Source: Aquabacterium sp.
GTDB taxonomy: Bacteria > Pseudomonadota > Gammaproteobacteria > Burkholderiales > Burkholderiaceae_C
DNA length: 38,800 nucleotides
Assembly: GCA_004322345.1 (NCBI GenBank)
Contig: SCTQ01000093.1
Location: 1 to 38,800, forward strand
Direction: 5' to 3'
Of the stretch, positions 18,701 to 27,960 are shown piece by piece. Each line of letters opens with the position of its first letter. Position 1 is the stretch's first letter. The translations under genes and the position numbers were made by a program. The notes under the pieces were generated by a model that had not been told where the DNA came from, did not search any database, and was given only the letters and a program-made list of their open reading frames with translations.

Positions 18701-19782
18701 GTCGTCTCGCTCCTTGCGGCGCGCATGCGCCGCGCCTCCTGCACCCACACCATGATGCGGGCGACCTGCGGGTACCAGGCCTCGGGCACCGCGGCGTCGA
18801 GGGGCTCTTCATACAGGGCACGCGCCAGGGCGCGGTTCTCCACGATGGCCACGCCGCGGCGCCGGGCCAGTTTCTTCATGGCCTGCGCCATCTCGCCCGC
18901 GCCCTTGGCGACGATCTGCGGCGCCGCCATCTCGCCGTGGCGATACAGCAGGGCCACGGCCACGTGCGTGGGGTTGGTCAGCACCACGTCCGCCTCGCCG
19001 GCGCGGCGCAGCGAGCGGCTGCGCCGGCGCATCTCGGCCTGCAGCTCGCGGATGCGCGCCTTGATCTTGGGGTCGCCCTCGCGGTGCTTGTGCTCGTCGC
19101 GCAGCTCGCGCCGGCTCATCATCAGCTTGCGTGCGTATTCGCGGTTGGCGAAGACCAGGTCCACCAGCGCCACCGCCACCATCGCCAGCAGCAGGCGGAA
19201 GACCACCGTGCCCAGCGCGTCCGTCAGGTGCGGCCCCCAGCCCCGCGCATCGGCGAACAGCAGCGCGCGCAGCGGCCGCATCAACCCCATCAGCGTGAAC
19301 CAGATGACGGCGCCGAACAGCGCCAGCTTCAGCACGTTCTTCAGCGCGTCGAACAGCGCGCGCCTGGAGAACAGGCGCTTGAAGCCCGCGGCGGGATTGA
19401 TGCGCTGCCAGTCCGGCTTCAGCGGCTGCGTGGTGAGCACCAGGCCGAACTGCAGCACCGATGCGGCGATGGCCGCGATCACCACGGCCGCCAGCAGCGG
19501 CCCGATGGCCGACAGCGCCTCGAAGCCGGCCGCGGCGATCCACCGCCACGCGCCGGACGGCCCCGCGGGCAGGGCATCGGCGCTGCCCAGCAGCCGGGCC
19601 GACGCGGCGGCCAGCTGCCGCACGGCGGCACCGCCCCACAGGTAGAGGAAAAGCAGGAAGGCCAGCACCGCGAAGGCCGATCCCACCTCGGTGCTGCGCA
19701 CCACCATGCCCTTCTCGCGCGCCTTCTCGCGCTTGTAGGGCGTGGCCTGCTCGGTGCGATCCTGGTCCTGCTGCTCTGCCAT
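18697..19782 (-). CDS. flhB: Flagellar export protein FlhB
   Basis: DRTEQATPYKREKAREKGMVVRSTE...DPKIKARIRELQAEMRRR...VVLTNPTHVAVALLY; retains the NPTH autocleavage motif. Confidence 0.95.
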   Translation of the reverse strand: MAEQQDQDRTEQATPYKREKAREKGMVVRSTEVGSAFAVLAFLLFLYLWGGAAVRQLAAASARLLGSADALPAGPSGAWRWIAAAGFEALSAIGPLLAAVVIAAIAASVLQFGLVLTTQPLKPDWQRINPAAGFKRLFSRRALFDALKNVLKLALFGAVIWFTLMGLMRPLRALLFADARGWGPHLTDALGTVVFRLLLAMVAVALVDLVFANREYARKLMMSRRELRDEHKHREGDPKIKARIRELQAEMRRRSRSLRRAGEADVVLTNPTHVAVALLYRHGEMAAPQIVAKGAGEMAQAMKKLARRRGVAIVENRALARALYEEPLDAAVPEAWYPQVARIMVWVQEARRMRAARSETT

Positions 19783-19794
19783 GCGTGCCCCCGT

Positions 19795-20559
19795 TCAGCC
19801 CAGCATCTGCTGCCACCAGCCGAAGGTGGTGTCGAACAGGCGTCGCAGCACGGGCGCGGCCGCCGGCAGCGTGGCCATCAGCACCAGCAGGCCGATGAAG
19901 ATCTTCACGACGATGCTGACCAGGAAGACGTTCATCTGCGGCATCGTGCGCGAGACGATGCCCAGCCCCACGTCCACCAGCAGCAGCGCGATGACCACCG
20001 GCGCGGCCAGCGTCAGGCCCAGCACGAACATGGTGCCGAACTGCGCCACCACGGGCGCCGCGTCCCACCACCGGAACGGGCCGCCCGGCGGCAGCTGCTC
20101 GAACGAGAACGCCACGGCGCGCACCAGCATCAGGTGGCCGTCCATCGCATAGAAGACCGCAGCACCCAGCATGGTCAGCAGCGTGCCCAGCACCGGCGAC
20201 GCCGCACGCGTGACGGGATCGAAGATGCTGCCCACGGTGAAGCCGATCTGCATGTCCAGCAGGCGCCCGGCCAGCCCCAGCGCACCGAAGGCCGTGTGCA
20301 GGCCGAAGGCCATGACCGCCCCGATGGCCAGCTCGCGCAGCGCGGCGACGGCGAGCGAGGCGGGCCGCAGGTCCGGCGCGCTCACGTGCAGCGGCAGCGC
20401 GGCCAGCAGCGTGGCCGTCAGGGCCAGGCCCAGCAGCACGCGCGCGCGCGGCGGCGTGCCGGCGCCGCCCAGCACCGGCACCATCACCAGCAGCGCGGCC
20501 AGGCGCATGGAGGCCAGCAGCACCGCCAGCAACCAGCCCGCGTCGACCCGGATGTCCAT
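19795..20559 (-). CDS. fliR: Flagellar export protein FliR
   Basis: RELAIGAVMAFGLHTAFGALGLAGRLLDMQIGFTVGSIFDPVTRAASPVLGTLLTMLGAAVFYAMDGHLMLVRAV. Confidence 0.93.
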   Translation of the reverse strand: MDIRVDAGWLLAVLLASMRLAALLVMVPVLGGAGTPPRARVLLGLALTATLLAALPLHVSAPDLRPASLAVAALRELAIGAVMAFGLHTAFGALGLAGRLLDMQIGFTVGSIFDPVTRAASPVLGTLLTMLGAAVFYAMDGHLMLVRAVAFSFEQLPPGGPFRWWDAAPVVAQFGTMFVLGLTLAAPVVIALLLVDVGLGIVSRTMPQMNVFLVSIVVKIFIGLLVLMATLPAAAPVLRRLFDTTFGWWQQMLG

Positions 20560-20564
20560 GGCGC

Positions 20565-20831
20565 TCAGATCCAGGACGGGATGCTGGCGATCAGCGTGGT
20601 GGCGAACCCCACCAGCCGCTTGAGCATCCACGGCCCGAAGAACACCAGCGCCAGCACCGCGGCCAGCAGCTTGGGCACGAAGCTCAGCGACATCTCCTGT
20701 ATCTGCGTCACCGCCTGGAAGACGCTGATCAGGAGGCCGACGGCCAGCGTGATGCCCAGCACGGGCGCGCCGATCAGCGCCGCGTTCCACAGCAGCTGGG
20801 CCGCCAATTGCAGGGCGAAGTCGCTGCTCAT
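20565..20831 (-). CDS. fliQ: Flagellar export protein FliQ
   Basis: 88 aa; LGITLAVGLLISVFQAVTQIQEMSLSFVPKLLAAVLALVFFGPWMLKRLVGF. Confidence 0.93.
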   Translation of the reverse strand: MSSDFALQLAAQLLWNAALIGAPVLGITLAVGLLISVFQAVTQIQEMSLSFVPKLLAAVLALVFFGPWMLKRLVGFATTLIASIPSWI

Positions 20832-20874
20832 CGCGCGGGCCCGGGCCAGGCGCGCGGCGGGACTCGCACCGGGT

Positions 20875-21240
20875 TCATGCCGCCTCCTGCAGATCCGCCA
20901 GCAGGCGCACCAGCTCGGCGTGCGTGGCCGGGTCGGACTCCAGCGCCTGCTGCACCTCGGCCAGCACCTGGCGGAAGCGCGGCGAGTTGACCAGGCCCTC
21001 GCCAAGCTCGTGCAGCAGCACGGTCTCCAGGAAGACGCGCACGCCCTGGGCCCGGGCACCTTCGCGCCGCAGGTCCAGCCCGTGCAGGCGGCGCACGACG
21101 CGCTCGCGCACGTCGTCCGCGCCGGCTGCGCCGCTGCGTGCCTGCGCTCTCGCGGCCGGCGTGCCCGCCTCGCGGCGGCGCTCGGCCTGGCGCGCGCGCA
21201 TCAGCGCGATGACCTGTCCCAGGCGGGAAACGGGATCCAT
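20875..21240 (-). CDS. Hypothetical protein in flagellar cluster
   Basis: 121-aa ORF between TPR and fliQ genes, 3 bp from the upstream ORF; no family recognised. Confidence 0.6.
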   Translation of the reverse strand: MDPVSRLGQVIALMRARQAERRREAGTPAARAQARSGAAGADDVRERVVRRLHGLDLRREGARAQGVRVFLETVLLHELGEGLVNSPRFRQVLAEVQQALESDPATHAELVRLLADLQEAA

Positions 21241-21243
21241 GGC

Positions 21244-21819
21244 TCAGTGCGCCTTGCCTTTGTAGGCGTCCAGGAACATCGCGGGCACGTCCTCGGCCGG
21301 GGCCGGCGCGGCGGCCGCGGGCACCGGCACGCCGCTGCGCCGGCGCACTTCCTCGGCGATGTTGGCCATGTCCACGCTGAGTGCCTCGTTGATGTCGTTG
21401 CGCGCGATGCCGCGGGCGAGGTGGTCCAGGCAGGCGTCGAACTCGTCGCGCACCAGGTGCAGCAGGCCGGTCTTGAACAGGACGAACGGATGCTCGTCGC
21501 CGAGCCCGCGCAGCGGCTCCCACACGGCCTCGGCCTCGGCCACGCGCCCCGATGTCAGCTGCAGCATGCCCAGCTGGAAGCGCGCGGCGTCCATCTGCGG
21601 GCGCAGCTCCAGCGCACGCTGCATGCTGGCGATGGCGCGTTCGGGCAGCCCGATCTGCGCCTGCTGCGCGCCCAGCAGGTAGAGCGCGTCGGCGCGGTCC
21701 GGCTCCAGGGCCAGCAGGCGCTTGAGGTATTCGATGGCGCTGCCGTTCTGGTCGCGTTCCGTGGCGGTGAGGGCCAGGCGCAGCAGTTCGTCGGCGTCCA
21801 GGCGTTCGGGGGTGTCCAT
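21244..21819 (-). CDS. TPR protein
   Basis: SAIEYLKRLLALEPDRADALYLLGAQQAQIGLPERAIASMQRALELRPQMDAARFQLGMLQL. Confidence 0.8.
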   Translation of the reverse strand: MDTPERLDADELLRLALTATERDQNGSAIEYLKRLLALEPDRADALYLLGAQQAQIGLPERAIASMQRALELRPQMDAARFQLGMLQLTSGRVAEAEAVWEPLRGLGDEHPFVLFKTGLLHLVRDEFDACLDHLARGIARNDINEALSVDMANIAEEVRRRSGVPVPAAAAPAPAEDVPAMFLDAYKGKAH

Positions 21820-21856
21820 GTGCGTGATCTCCGGATGGCGTTCGGTCGGGGGCCGC

Positions 21857-23044
21857 TCAGCGCGTGGGCGGCCGCCGGGCCGCCGGCGACGGACGGCCCG
21901 CCGCGGCCTGTTTGCTGAAGTACAGGCGCAGCTGCTCGGCCATCGGCTCCATGTGGACGGCAGGCCGGCGCTCCAGCATGCGGGCGAAGGTGTCGGCCGC
22001 GTCGTCCTGCCGGCCCTGGGCGGACAGCAGCATGGTCTTGGCGATGTCCGCCCCCATGCTGGCGGCATCCAGCCGCTTGGCCACGCGGATGCCGTGCTGC
22101 GCGCCGTCCAGGTCGCCCAGCCACACCAGGGCCGCGGCTCGGCCGCCATGCGATTCGGCGAGGTTGGGCTCGACCTCGATGGCGCGCTCGAAGACCGCGC
22201 GTGCCCCCGCCGGGTCGCCCGCGACCAGCGTGGCCCAGCCCAGCGTGGCGACGATGCCGGCGTTGTCCGGGTGGATGGCCGCGGCCTTGCCCAGCGCCTC
22301 CACGGCCTGCCGGTATTCCTGCTCGTACAGGTGCACCAGGCCCATGCCCAGCCAGGCGCGGCCGTTGCCGTCCTCGCGCCGCAGCGCGCTGGCGTAATGG
22401 GTGCGCGCGGCATCGGATCGCTGCTGTTCCATGGACCAGATGCCGGCGACCACGTTGGCGTCGACGTCGTCCGGGTCCTCGGCCAGCACCTCGCGCGCCA
22501 GGCCCAGGCCGGACTCGGTGTCGCCGTCGTCCGCGTACAGCAGCGCCAGGTAGCTGCGGGCTTCGCGGCTGCCGTCCAGGTCGAGCCAGCGGCGCGCGGC
22601 CTGGCAGGCCTCCTGCATGCGGCCGAGGTGGTGCAGCGCGCGCGCCAGCCAGGCTTCGTTGGCAGGCAGGGCCATGCCGGCCTCGGCCGCCTCGGCGAAG
22701 AGGCCCGCGGCCTCCTCGTAGCGCTGCTGCTGGTGCAGCGCCAGGCCGAGGTTGTGCAGCAGCGCCGGCGAGCGGTCGCCGGACTCCAGCAGCGGCCGCA
22801 GCAGGGCCTCGGCCTCGGTGAAGCGGTGCAGGGCCAGCTCCACCGCGGCCAGCCGGCTGCGGGCCGCGCTGCCCGCGGGGTCGGCCTCCAGGCAGCGTCG
22901 GTAGCAGGCCTGCGCGGCGTCGAGCCGGCCGGCCTGGCGATAGAGGTCGCCCAGCGCGAGCTGCAGCGCGGTGTTGCCGGGATCGAACTCGGCATAACGC
23001 TCGTGGCGCGCGATGGCCTGGGCCAGGTCCGGTGGGGTCTGCAT
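21857..23044 (-). CDS. TPR protein (multiple repeats)
   Basis: 395 aa with many tandem TPR-like units, e.g. ALQLALGDLYRQAGRLDAAQACYRRCLEADPAGSAARSRLAAVELALHRFTEAE. Confidence 0.8.
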   Translation of the reverse strand: MQTPPDLAQAIARHERYAEFDPGNTALQLALGDLYRQAGRLDAAQACYRRCLEADPAGSAARSRLAAVELALHRFTEAEALLRPLLESGDRSPALLHNLGLALHQQQRYEEAAGLFAEAAEAGMALPANEAWLARALHHLGRMQEACQAARRWLDLDGSREARSYLALLYADDGDTESGLGLAREVLAEDPDDVDANVVAGIWSMEQQRSDAARTHYASALRREDGNGRAWLGMGLVHLYEQEYRQAVEALGKAAAIHPDNAGIVATLGWATLVAGDPAGARAVFERAIEVEPNLAESHGGRAAALVWLGDLDGAQHGIRVAKRLDAASMGADIAKTMLLSAQGRQDDAADTFARMLERRPAVHMEPMAEQLRLYFSKQAAAGRPSPAARRPPTR

Positions 23045-23073
23045 GGTTCGTCTCGCTCGAAGGGGGCTGCGGC

Positions 23074-23604
23074 TCAGCCGAGCACGCGCAGCATCTGTTC
23101 CAGTGCCGCGCGGTGCTCGTGGTCCGGCGGCATGAAGCGCGCGGCCTTGGCGAAGAGGAAGCGCGCCTCCTCGATCTCGTCCAGCTTCATCAGCGCCAGG
23201 CCGCTGAGGTAGTGGGCCAGGAACTCGCCGGGCTGCGGCAGGCAGGGTGCCCAGGCGGCCAGCGCCTCGCGCGGGCGCTGCAGGGCCGCAAGCTGCTCGC
23301 CCAGCTGGATGCGCGCCAGCGTGTTGCCGGGGTTGATCTCCAGCACGCGCTGGAAGCAGGCCACGGCCTGCTCCGGCGCGTTCAGCTCGGCCTGCACCGA
23401 GCCCAGCATGCCGATGGCGATCTCGTGCTTCGCATCCAGCGCGATGAGCGCCTGCAGCGCCTCCATCGCCGTTTCGTAGTGGCCACCGCGCACCTGGGCG
23501 ATGGCCTGCTCCAGCAGCGGCGCGGTGCGGTCGATCAGGGCCTGGCGCGCTGCCTGGGCGGCGGCGCGGGAGGCGGGCTTTGGAGGATGGGCGCGTTTGC
23601 TCAT
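23074..23604 (-). CDS. TPR protein
   Basis: HEIAIGMLGSVQAELNAPEQAVACFQRVLEINPGNTLARIQLGEQLAALQRPREAL. Confidence 0.8.
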   Translation of the reverse strand: MSKRAHPPKPASRAAAQAARQALIDRTAPLLEQAIAQVRGGHYETAMEALQALIALDAKHEIAIGMLGSVQAELNAPEQAVACFQRVLEINPGNTLARIQLGEQLAALQRPREALAAWAPCLPQPGEFLAHYLSGLALMKLDEIEEARFLFAKAARFMPPDHEHRAALEQMLRVLG

Positions 23605-23621
23605 GTGTCTTCTCGGTTGGT

Positions 23622-24422
23622 TCACAGCGCCCAGTCGCGGTGGCGGCCGGCGCGCAGCGTGGCCTGCAGCAGCGCCAGCGCATGGCGGTGGATCTGGGAG
23701 ACGCGGCCCTTGGTGAGGTCCAGCGAGCGGGCGATGGCGTCGAAGGGCTCGCCGTCGAAGTAGTGGCGCTCGATCAGCATGGCCTCGCGCGCGGGCAGCT
23801 CGCGCAGCAGCTCGCGCAGCACGCGGCGCAGCTTGCGCATCTCGGCGTCGGCATAGGTGTTGTCCTCGGCCACGCCCTCCTCGCTGCGGTAGATGCGCAG
23901 GTCGTCGAGCACGAAGCCCAGGGCCATGCCCACCGCCACGTCGGCCATGCGGCCGAAGGCGTCGCCGTCCCCGGCCTGGGCATCCGGCGGCTCGCCGCTG
24001 CGGCGCAGCGAGGCCAGCCGGTCGCAGCGCGTGCGCTGGCGCGCCTCCACCTGGGCGCGCACTTCCGTCTGCTCGCCCAGGCCGCCCAGGATGGCGCCGC
24101 GGATGCGGTGGGCCGCATAGGTGCGGAAGGACGCGCGCCCCAGCTCCGGGCGGAAGCGGTCCACCGCGTCGATGAGGCCCAGCGAAGCCAGCTGCAGGTA
24201 CTCGGCAAAGCCGACGTCGTCGCGCCAGCGCAGGGCATAGATCTTGGCAGCCATGATCTTGGCGAACTCCAGGTGGGCGCGGATCAGCGCGTCGCGGGCG
24301 GACGCGTCGCCGCCGCCCTTGAAGCGCTGCCACAGCTGCTGCTCGTGCTCGGCGGCCAGGCCCGCGGCGTCGGGCAGCGTGTCGTCTTGCGCGTGCGCGG
24401 CTGCATCGGACACGTCCCGCAC
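23622..24422 (-). CDS. fliA: FliA-family (sigma-28-like) RNA polymerase sigma factor
   Basis: FAEYLQLASLGLIDAVDRFRPELGRASFRTYAAHRIRGAILGGL...ALSLDLTKGRVSQIHRHALALLQ-type region 4 (actual: IARSLDLTKGRVSQIHRHALALLQ). Confidence 0.88.
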   Translation of the reverse strand: MRDVSDAAAHAQDDTLPDAAGLAAEHEQQLWQRFKGGGDASARDALIRAHLEFAKIMAAKIYALRWRDDVGFAEYLQLASLGLIDAVDRFRPELGRASFRTYAAHRIRGAILGGLGEQTEVRAQVEARQRTRCDRLASLRRSGEPPDAQAGDGDAFGRMADVAVGMALGFVLDDLRIYRSEEGVAEDNTYADAEMRKLRRVLRELLRELPAREAMLIERHYFDGEPFDAIARSLDLTKGRVSQIHRHALALLQATLRAGRHRDWAL

Positions 24423-24426
24423 CCCG

Positions 24427-25215
24427 TCAGTGGAAGCTGCCGACGAGCGACTTCGCCAGCAGGCTCCAGCCGTCGATCAGCACGAACATCAGGATCTTCA
24501 GCGGCAGCGAGATCATCGCCGGCGGCACCATCATCATGCCCAGCGCCATCAGCACGGACGACACCACCAGGTCGATCAGCAGGAAGGGCAGGAAGACGAC
24601 GAAGCCGATCTGGAAGGCCGTGCGCAGCTCGTTGAGCATGAAGGCCGGGATGAGCTGGGTGAACTTCACGTCCTCCAGGCGCTGCGGCAGCGGTTCGCGC
24701 GCCAGCTCGGCCATCAGCGCCAGGTCCTTCTCGCGCGTCTGCCGCACCATGAAGTCCTTCAGCGGCGCAGCCGCCCGCGGCAGCGCCGCGGCCAGGTCCA
24801 GCTTCTTCTCGCCATAGGGCGTGAGCGCCTGCTCGTCGATCTGCCGCAGCACCGGCGACATCGTGAACAGCGTGAGGAAGAGCGCCAGGCTGACCAGCAC
24901 GGTGCTGGGCGGCGTCTCCTGCATGCCGAAGGCGTGGCGCAGCATCGACAGCACGACGACGATGCGCACGAAGGAGGTCATCGCGATCAGGATGGCCGGC
25001 GCCAGGCTGAGCACGGTCAGGCCCAGCAGCAGCTGCACGGCGGTGGTCATCTGCTCGCGGCCGGCGCTGCCGTTCAACGTGATCTCCACGCCCGGCGCGC
25101 TGAAGACCGTGGTGCCGGCCGGGGCGGCCGCCTGCACGCCCGCGGCACACAGCAGCAAGGCCGCCATCGCGCACGCCGCGACCGCTGCGCTGCCGCGACG
25201 TCCCGCCGCGCTCAT
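24427..25215 (-). CDS. fliP: Flagellar export protein FliP
   Basis: LLGLTVLSLAPAILIAMTSFVRIVVVLSMLRHAFGMQETPPSTVLVSLALFLTLFTMSPV...PAFMLNELRTAFQIGFVVFLPFLLIDLVVSSVLMALGMMMVPP. Confidence 0.96.
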   Translation of the reverse strand: MSAAGRRGSAAVAACAMAALLLCAAGVQAAAPAGTTVFSAPGVEITLNGSAGREQMTTAVQLLLGLTVLSLAPAILIAMTSFVRIVVVLSMLRHAFGMQETPPSTVLVSLALFLTLFTMSPVLRQIDEQALTPYGEKKLDLAAALPRAAAPLKDFMVRQTREKDLALMAELAREPLPQRLEDVKFTQLIPAFMLNELRTAFQIGFVVFLPFLLIDLVVSSVLMALGMMMVPPAMISLPLKILMFVLIDGWSLLAKSLVGSFH

Positions 25216-25628
25216 GGCCCGCCGTCCTGTGCCGGCGCGCCGCCGGACAGCGGCCGCCGGTGCAGCAGCACGGTCTGCTGCTCGCCCTGGGCCAGCAGCA
25301 GCTGCTCGTCCTCGTAGCGCACCACCATCAACGCGGCCTTGGGGCCGGTGCGCCTGATCTCCAGCACCTCCAGCCGGCGCGCCGGATCGCGCAGCGCGCC
25401 GGGGGCGAAGCCGCCGCGGCGCAGCAGCAGGAGCACGCCCCAGCCCACCGCGCCGCAGACCAGCAGCGCCAGCGCGACGCGCGACAGCAGCGCGCCCGCC
25501 GCGGGCCCCTCGGCCTGGTAGGGGATGGAGGCCGCGGCGGCCGGCCCGGCGGCATGCGCGCACGCGCAGGCACCCAGGCAGGCGGCCAGCGCCCAGCCCG
25601 CACCACGCCACGCCAGGCGGGTGTTCAC
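25212..25628 (-). CDS. fliO: FliO-like protein
   Basis: 138 aa, GTG start; one TM segment, then RRLEVLEIRRTGPKAALMVVRYEDEQLLLAQGEQQTVLL; sits directly upstream of fliP. Confidence 0.75.
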   Translation of the reverse strand: MNTRLAWRGAGWALAACLGACACAHAAGPAAAASIPYQAEGPAAGALLSRVALALLVCGAVGWGVLLLLRRGGFAPGALRDPARRLEVLEIRRTGPKAALMVVRYEDEQLLLAQGEQQTVLLHRRPLSGGAPAQDGGP

Positions 25629-26011
25629 AGCGGCGGTGCCTCGGGCGCCTGCGTGATGCTGACGCCGAAGCTGTCGTCCACGGCCACCAGCGTGCCGCGC
25701 GCGACCACCTTGCCGTCGAGCAGGATGTCCACCGGTTCGTCGGCCAGCTTGTCCAGCTTGAGCACGGAGCCGTCGCGCAGCGCGAAGAGCTCCCCCACGC
25801 TCAGCGTGGCCCGGCCCAGCGACGCGGAAAGCTGGACCTTGACGCCGCCCAGCAGGCCCAGCCTGCCGGCGAGCACGGCGCTGCCGGCAGCCGGTGCGGC
25901 GGCGGCCTCGGACATGTCGGCGAGGTCGACGGGGTGCACGGGAACGGCGGAGGAGTTGGATGGCTTGCTCATACGGTCTGCGCCCTGCGGCGCGAAGGTT
26001 CTGACGGTCAT
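25625..26011 (-). CDS. fliN: Flagellar motor switch protein FliN
   Basis: KVQLSASLGRATLSVGELFALRDGSVLKLDKLADEPVDILLDGKVVARGTLVAVDDSFGVSIT = SpoA/FliN domain. Confidence 0.88.
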   Translation of the reverse strand: MTVRTFAPQGADRMSKPSNSSAVPVHPVDLADMSEAAAAPAAGSAVLAGRLGLLGGVKVQLSASLGRATLSVGELFALRDGSVLKLDKLADEPVDILLDGKVVARGTLVAVDDSFGVSITQAPEAPPL

Positions 26012-26778
26012 TGGCCGGCTCCGCTGGCGACGATCTCGATGGCGCGGTGGCCGCCCAGCGCGCCCAGGTAGGCGCGCACCCCGGGGCCGACGCGCTCGTC
26101 GCCCACGCGCAGCTCCAGCGGCTGGTCCAGGGGGGCCTCGAAGCGCATCACGTCGCCGGGTGCGAGGCCGTACAGCGTCTGCAGGTCCATCTCCACCTCG
26201 CCCAGCTGCAGCGACAGCGCCACGGCCTGCCCCTGCAGCGCCGCAGCCAGCGGTGCCAGCGGCGCGCTTGCCCGGTGTGCGGACGGCGGCCGCGGATGCC
26301 CTGCGGGGTGGCAGCACACGGCGCGCAGCGCCTGGCCGGCATGGCGCAGCACCAGCTCCACCACGGCGATGCCCGGCGCGCGGCAGGCCGCGGGCAGCGG
26401 CGCACGCTGCAGCGCCCGCGCACCGCCGCCGGCTTCCAGCCAGGCGGCCAGCAGATCGCGCAGCGCGTCGCCGGCCGCCTGCGCGGCGATGCCCGACGGC
26501 GCGCCGTCGGTACCCAGCAGCCAGTGCGACATCACGCCGGCGCTCGCGGCGTCGGTCCAGACGAAGGCGCCGTCGGCCGATCCGGCGAGCCAGCCGTCGG
26601 CCTCGTCCGGCCGGCGCGTGTCGAAGGCGCGGGCGGACAGCGCGTCGGCCGCCAGCGAAGCGTGCAGCCAGCCGGCGGCCCACATGTCCAGCGCGTGCGC
26701 CGCGCGTTCGCGCGCCGCCGCGAGCACCCGGGCGCTGGGCAGCGTGAAGGCACGGGCGGTGGCCTGCGCGGCGTTCAT
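26008..26778 (-). CDS. Divergent FliM-like switch protein (SpoA-type C-terminus)
   Basis: 256 aa; C-terminal LGEVEMDLQTLYGLAPGDVMRFEAPLDQPLELRVGDERVGPGVRAYLGALGGHRAIEI resembles SpoA; fliM position next to fliN; no LSQ-EIDALL N-terminus. Confidence 0.7.
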   Translation of the reverse strand: MNAAQATARAFTLPSARVLAAARERAAHALDMWAAGWLHASLAADALSARAFDTRRPDEADGWLAGSADGAFVWTDAASAGVMSHWLLGTDGAPSGIAAQAAGDALRDLLAAWLEAGGGARALQRAPLPAACRAPGIAVVELVLRHAGQALRAVCCHPAGHPRPPSAHRASAPLAPLAAALQGQAVALSLQLGEVEMDLQTLYGLAPGDVMRFEAPLDQPLELRVGDERVGPGVRAYLGALGGHRAIEIVASGAGQ

Positions 26779-27953
26779 CGCTTGCCTCGCATGTCCATCA
26801 GCTGCTGCAGCATCTCGTTGGCGGTGGTGATCACCTGCGAGGACGCCTGGTAGCCGCGCTGCGTGATGATGAGTTCGCTGAACTGCTTGGCCAGGTCGAC
26901 GTTGGACAGCTCCACCGTGCGGCCCTTGATGGCGCCGAAGCCCTCGCCGCGCGGCTGGCCGAAGCGCGGCTGGGCACCGCTGCGGAAGACGAAGGCGTTG
27001 TTGCCCACCGGCTCCAGCTGGTCCGGGCTGTCGAACCACGCCAGCGCCAGGCGGCCGTGGCGCGTGGTCTGGCCGTTGGAGTATTCGGTGGTGAAGGTGC
27101 CGTCGGCATCGAAGCTGGTGCGCACCAGCGAGCCCGCCGCATAGCCGTCCTGCGTGCGCAGCGCCAGCGTGGATTCGGTGCCGCCGTCGGTGTTGGTGGT
27201 GTCGTAGGACAGCGCGATGCGCAGCGACAGCGGGGTGCCCGTGGGCGGCTGCCAGGCGACGAGGACGTTGTCGAACCCCGGCTGCGGCCGTCCGTTGGCG
27301 AAGCGCACCTGGCCGCTGCCCACCTGCGTGCCGTCCTGCAGCGCGACGGTCAGGGTCCAGGTTCCCGGCGTGGTGGCCGAGTTGTTGTCCAGCGTGAGCT
27401 TGAGGCTGCGCGCGCCGCCGGCGGCGTCGTAGACGGTGACGTCGGGCAGCACGTGCTGCGTGTCGGCGACCGACAGGTTGCCCGCCAGCTCCACGCTGCG
27501 CGTGGCCAGCGGTGCGGAGAAGCGCAGGCCGGCGATGCCGATGTCCGTCAGGTTGCCGCCGGCGTCCGACGCCGCCACGCGAGCGCCGCTGCTCTTGTCC
27601 ACCAGGCGGCCCTCGTCGTCCAGGCCGAACTGGCCGGCGCGGGTGTACTGCAGCTGCCCATCGTCGCCGCGCAGCACGAAGAGCCCGGCGCCGTCGATCA
27701 TCAGGTCCAGGTCGTTGCCGGTGTCGCGGCCCTCGCCCTGGGCGAAGTTGAGGAAGGTGCCGCCGGTCTGCAGGCCCATGCCCAGCTCCTGCGGCACGTC
27801 GCCGCCGGCGTCGCGGTAGTACAAATCCGCGAACTGCAGCTGCGCGCCCTTGAACCCCGGCGAGTTCAGGTTGGCCACGTTGTTGCTGATGACGTTGAGG
27901 CCCTTGGAGTAGCCGGCCAGGCCGGTGAGGCCGACGTAGATGGATTCGAGCAT
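26775..27953 (-). CDS. flgE: Flagellar hook protein FlgE
   Basis: SIYVGLTGLAGYSKGLNVISNNVANLNSPGFKGAQLQFADLYY...TVELSNVDLAKQFSELIITQRGYQASSQVITTANEMLQQLMDM. Confidence 0.93.
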   Translation of the reverse strand: MLESIYVGLTGLAGYSKGLNVISNNVANLNSPGFKGAQLQFADLYYRDAGGDVPQELGMGLQTGGTFLNFAQGEGRDTGNDLDLMIDGAGLFVLRGDDGQLQYTRAGQFGLDDEGRLVDKSSGARVAASDAGGNLTDIGIAGLRFSAPLATRSVELAGNLSVADTQHVLPDVTVYDAAGGARSLKLTLDNNSATTPGTWTLTVALQDGTQVGSGQVRFANGRPQPGFDNVLVAWQPPTGTPLSLRIALSYDTTNTDGGTESTLALRTQDGYAAGSLVRTSFDADGTFTTEYSNGQTTRHGRLALAWFDSPDQLEPVGNNAFVFRSGAQPRFGQPRGEGFGAIKGRTVELSNVDLAKQFSELIITQRGYQASSQVITTANEMLQQLMDMRGKR

Positions 27954-27960
27954 TCGTGCC

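Noticed and set aside
15708-18821. 1037-aa minus-strand ORF overlapping flhA
   Set aside because: Alternative frame of flhA; the 16625-18700 frame carries the FlhA sequence.
16715-21918. Two ~1000-aa plus-strand ORFs (16715-19645, 18688-21918) across flhA-flhB-fliR
   Set aside because: Gln/His/Arg-rich antisense frames of well-recognised flagellar genes.
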